NCBI GenBank assembly: GCA_902399975.1
Contig: CABOHA010000001.1
Span: 459,397-523,396, forward strand
DNA: 64,000 nucleotides
Reading direction: 5' to 3'
Source: Coriobacteriaceae bacterium
GTDB lineage: Bacteria > Actinomycetota > Coriobacteriia > Coriobacteriales > Coriobacteriaceae
The notes beneath the pieces were generated by a model. That model worked only from the letters and a program-made list of their open reading frames with translations, made no database searches and was not told the origin of the DNA. Shown one piece after another: positions 63,946-64,000 of this stretch; the stretch's first letter is position 1; the number at the start of each line of letters is the position of its first letter. The position numbers and the translations under genes were made by a program.

Positions 63946-64000
63946 ATGACCGTACTGTTTGTTGAATATCCCAAGTGCTCGACCTGCAAGAAGGCCAAGG
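63946..64000 (+). CDS. Partial ArsC/Spx family protein (N-terminus)
   Basis: ATG 63946, after CGGAGGA, opens a frame reading MTVLFVEYPKCSTCKKAK up to the window edge. YPKCSTCKKA with a CxxC is the start of the arsenate reductase-like/Spx thioredoxin-fold family. Only 18 residues are seen, so it could be ArsC, Spx or YffB-like. Confidence 0.7.
   Translation, partial: MTVLFVEYPKCSTCKKAK

Overview
The window reads as one contiguous piece of a high-GC actinobacterial chromosome. The best fit is the Coriobacteriia, most likely Collinsella. The reasons are dense GC-rich codon use, alanine/proline/lysine tails on ribosomal proteins L17 and L31, a type-Z zinc S14, a two-subunit transketolase, and a ygeX-ygeY-ygeW-hyuA type purine catabolism cluster together with MurNAc salvage genes in a gut-type organism. 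The genus call is inference from gene content.

Layout. 0-3.8 kb: a partial unknown gene, four repeats at an exact 33-bp spacing ahead of a DUF4143 ATPase, a Pro/Ala-rich membrane protein and a YheO-like regulator. 3.8-13.2 kb: a catabolic cluster made of diaminopropionate ammonia-lyase, YgeY hydrolase, YgeW carbamoyltransferase, a MocA-like nucleotidyltransferase, a hydantoinase and the Mo-hydroxylase maturation proteins YqeC, YqeB and XdhC. 13.5-24.1 kb: the distal spc operon and the alpha operon (rplE to rplQ) with secY, adk, map, infA and truA; rplN and rplX are not upstream of rplE, so the usual ribosomal cluster is broken here. 24.3-37.6 kb: housekeeping genes (a glycosyltransferase, argR, a class A PBP, a U32 protease, tyrS, adenine deaminase, two HAD phosphatases, citrate synthase, an ACT protein).

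37.6-45.0 kb is an accessory island. It holds a 5'-truncated tyrosine recombinase lying in frame behind the stop codon of an XRE regulator, a DUF2975-like membrane protein, and a divergent module with a small secreted protein, a 740-residue double ABC-2 permease, an ATPase, and a 602-residue permease-ATPase fusion. All three permease modules share an N-G-x-G-x(3)-Y-P motif. This looks like a peptide export, immunity or bacteriocin-type system and is the best candidate for something undescribed.

45.0-57.7 kb is housekeeping again: rpmE, secA, prfB (with SPT where RF2 normally has SPF), a YitT transporter, split transketolase, ftsE (with a long disordered N-terminus), ftsX and rnr. 57.9-64.0 kb has a serine recombinase, a VanZ-like protein, a complete MurNAc 6-phosphate salvage set (murR-like, murQ, murP, mupG) and the start of an ArsC/Spx-like gene at the window edge.

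Intergenic spaces carry many structured repeats: two long hairpin elements (5309-5433 and 53126-53246), a 42-bp palindromic repeat upstream of both secA and the serine recombinase, an inverted pair flanking a HAD gene, and a scattered GTCCCCTAGGGATCA family. The genome therefore appears to carry a population of small non-coding mobile or regulatory repeats.
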